Assembly (NCBI GenBank): GCA_000697335.1
Contig: JNEM01016548.1
Span: forward strand, 1-11,326
Reading direction: 5' to 3'
From: Conidiobolus incongruus B7586
Lineage: Eukaryota > Entomophthoromycota > Entomophthoromycetes > Entomophthorales > Conidiobolaceae
DNA length: 11,326 nt
A program made the translations under genes and the position numbers. Below the pieces are notes generated by a model. It saw only the letters and a list, made by a program, of their open reading frames with translations. It had not been told where the DNA came from and ran no database searches. The first letter of the stretch is position 1. Each line of letters starts with the position of its first letter. This document shows, in pieces, positions 9,253 to 11,326 of this stretch.

Positions 9253-10074
9253 ATGTCGAAATTGAGTAATGAAAGTCAGGCTACAAATAAGAAAAAATTG
9301 GTAATAGTTGGGGATGGTGCTAGCGGTAAGACTAGTTTGATGTTCGTTTATACAAATGGTGTATTTCCTGAGGTAACTATCTATTGAATATATATATACC
9401 TTAAAATTCACATTATATTAGGTTTACGTGCCTACAGTTTTCGAAAATTATACAGCTGCCGTTCCGGTTGATGGTCAGAAGGTGAATATTACTTTCTGGG
9501 ATACTGCAGGTAAGCTTCAGGGAGATTGGTTGAATTTTGGATATTGATGATTTGAGTAGGTCAGGAAGGTTATGATAGATTGAGACCTTTGGCATATCCT
9601 GATACCGATATTATTTTGATCGCTTTTGGTATCGATAATCCTGACAGTTTGGATAATGTCACTGCTAAGGTAATCATTTAGGATTTGGTATCTAACTTCT
9701 TTATTGATCACTGTTAAATTTAGTGGGTACCCGAAGTGATTCACTTCTGCCACGGAACTCCAGTGATATTGGTGGGATGCAAGAAGGATTTAAGATCGGA
9801 TCCTGAAACTATTGCAAGGCTTGGTGAACTTAATATGAAGCCAGTGACAATTGATCAGGTAAATAACTAATGCCAAGAGATATAAATCATGAAGATTGTT
9901 AAACTTTGGTATTTGTAGGGTCGTCATGTGGCACACCAAATCGCTGCAATTCGATACTTGGAATGCTCCGCCAAGACTGGCGAAGGAGTTGAACGTATAT
10001 TTGAAGAAGCGGCTCGAGGGATTTTGAATCATAGTCCCAAGAAGAAGAAGGGAAGGGGATGTCTCGTATTATAA
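9253..10074 (+). CDS. RHO1: Rho1-type small GTPase, five exons, 202 aa
   Basis: GTP-binding switch. In fungi Rho1 activates glucan synthase, protein kinase C and formins at the plasma membrane. Exons are 9253-9372, 9422-9509, 9560-9669, 9724-9858 and 9919-10074; introns of 49, 50, 54 and 60 bases all run GTAA...TAG, in phases 0, 1, 0, 0. All G-boxes are present: P-loop GDGASGKT (20-27), effector loop VPTVFENY with Thr45 (43-50), DTAGQE with catalytic Gln71 (67-72), G4 GCKKDL (124-129), and G5 CSAK (167-170). The Rho insert helix (about 130-146) is also there. The tail has KKKK (192-195) and a CLVL CAAX box ending in Leu, which predicts geranylgeranylation. Cys instead of Asn in G4 is usual for fungal Rho1. 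Ser24 and Gly73 differ from RhoA Cys16 and Asp65. The gene looks intact. A related Rho paralogue cannot be excluded. Confidence 0.95.
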
Positions 10075-11326
10075 ATCTTCTACTGGAAATTATCTCGAAT
10101 CCCCTGTACGTTTTCCTCCTGTATAGAAATCCATTAAATAGTCTAGGTGAAAACCAGCTCTATTACCTTTTCAATTAATCTCATCGCTTATACTACTCTT
10201 ATCTAAATATCGCACTTATCTCCTAATTAATCATCCATGATCATTATCTATAATATAATATATAATTGTTTGTCCAATACTATTAAAAATATAATATAAC
10301 GATAATTTAATTCCTAGTATTGTCTATTCTATTTTGTTTTACTAATTCTCACTAACAATAGTTTATTTTCAAGTTCATTTGCATCCAAAACCAACCTGTT
10401 TTTTAAACTTTAAATATTCAGCAAATATACTATCAAGCTAAAAATCGAAATATTTAAATAATAAATATTGTACCTAGTCACACTTGTTGATTAATATTTA
10501 ATATACAATAATCATTACATATACTTTTATCACAAAACTGACCATTTCAATTCAACGGGATCAATTTTCATATTTTAATAATATGAGTATATATATAATA
10601 TCGTTATCAATATCCTGAATTTTCCTGTTAATCATATTATATGCAGTGTCCAGATAAGTTTAAGATCTGTCACAAAACCAGTTTTTAATTATCAATCAAG
10701 AGCTACATAAAAAATATCATGAATATTAAAGCTAATTATAAAATATCCATATTTTATATAAATTAATATTATATTTAAATAATTTATTTAATTATTTAAT
10801 TAAAAATAAGTTCAAAAAAATTATTTTTTCATAGTATAAAAAACGTATTAAAATAATTTTAAAATTTTAATTTAATAAAATATTTAAAATTTAATCAATA
10901 ATATAATAACTTTGATATAATCAAAGAGATATATTAATCATAGTTTAATTAATAATTAATCAAGTAATCATATTAAAAAATTATTTGATAAAATTATTAT
11001 CCTTTCCAAAATTAATTATGTAAATTTAATTATATATTAACCTAATAATTATTAATATTTTTAATTAATAATTTAGGTAAGATATAATTTATATATTCAA
11101 ATAAATAATATTATAAAATATTGATATAATCAATATATATTTTTTAAGAATATATTAACTAAAAATTTTAATATTAAATTTCAAAAATTTTTTACTATAT
11201 ATATACTTTAATTAATAAATTAAAAATAATTTTATATAATTAGGGATATTAATTTGAAATTTACATGATTTTAAAATAAATAATTAAGGTAGTTGTTAAT
11301 CTGTATTATTTATATTTATATTAAAA
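10075..11326. other. 3' flank of the Rho gene and AT-rich spacer
   Basis: The first few hundred bases are less AT-rich and should include the 3' untranslated region; ATTAAA at 10133-10138 is one possible polyadenylation signal, though weakly supported. From about 10700 the sequence is nearly all A and T. An imperfect inverted repeat lies at 11041-11077. No gene is supported up to the window end. Confidence 0.55.
11041..11077. repeat. Imperfect AT-rich inverted repeat
   Basis: CCTAA at one end and TTAGG at the other enclose AT-rich arms that pair with a small bulge. It could form a hairpin, but chance pairing is common in such sequence. Confidence 0.4.

Noticed and set aside
9413-10032. Minus-strand frames of 60 to 80 codons
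   Set aside because: They overlap exons and introns of the Rho gene on the opposite strand and show no recognisable domains.

Overview
The window looks like nuclear DNA of an AT-rich fungus. Both protein genes are split by short introns of about 49 to 60 bases with GTAA donors and TAG acceptors. One encodes a Rho1-type GTPase with the Gly-Cys-Lys form of the G4 loop typical of fungal Rho1 proteins. The other resembles fungus-specific zinc-cluster transcription factors. The very AT-rich spacers and the style of the genes would suit an early-diverging lineage such as Entomophthorales, but that placement is inference.

Layout: 1-200 is AT-rich spacer. A dispersed repeat (copy A, about 198-546) is followed by more AT-rich spacer. 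A two-exon gene on the minus strand (1200-2869) encodes a predicted 538-residue regulator. Its 5' flank is followed by a second copy of the same repeat in the same orientation (copy B, about 3492-3936). Between about 4246 and 5520 lie two GC-enriched islands that share a tail of nearly 100 bases and look like old, diverged LTR-like repeats. A long hairpin sits at 5567-5631. From there to about 9170 the sequence is very AT-rich, with no gene I can support. A five-exon Rho1-like gene (9253-10074, plus strand) follows, and the rest is AT-rich spacer.

The two genes do not form an operon and need not work together. Rho1 in fungi is a membrane-anchored switch for cell-wall synthesis and polarity. 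The other gene is probably a transcriptional regulator of unknown target. Both have a TATAAATA element about 65 to 70 bases before the start codon, which supports both gene models.

The most notable points are the incomplete zinc cluster (four of six expected cysteines, with family spacing kept), two same-strand pairs of dispersed repeats, and a long near-continuous hairpin outside any gene. I found no tRNA, rRNA, CRISPR array or complete mobile element.
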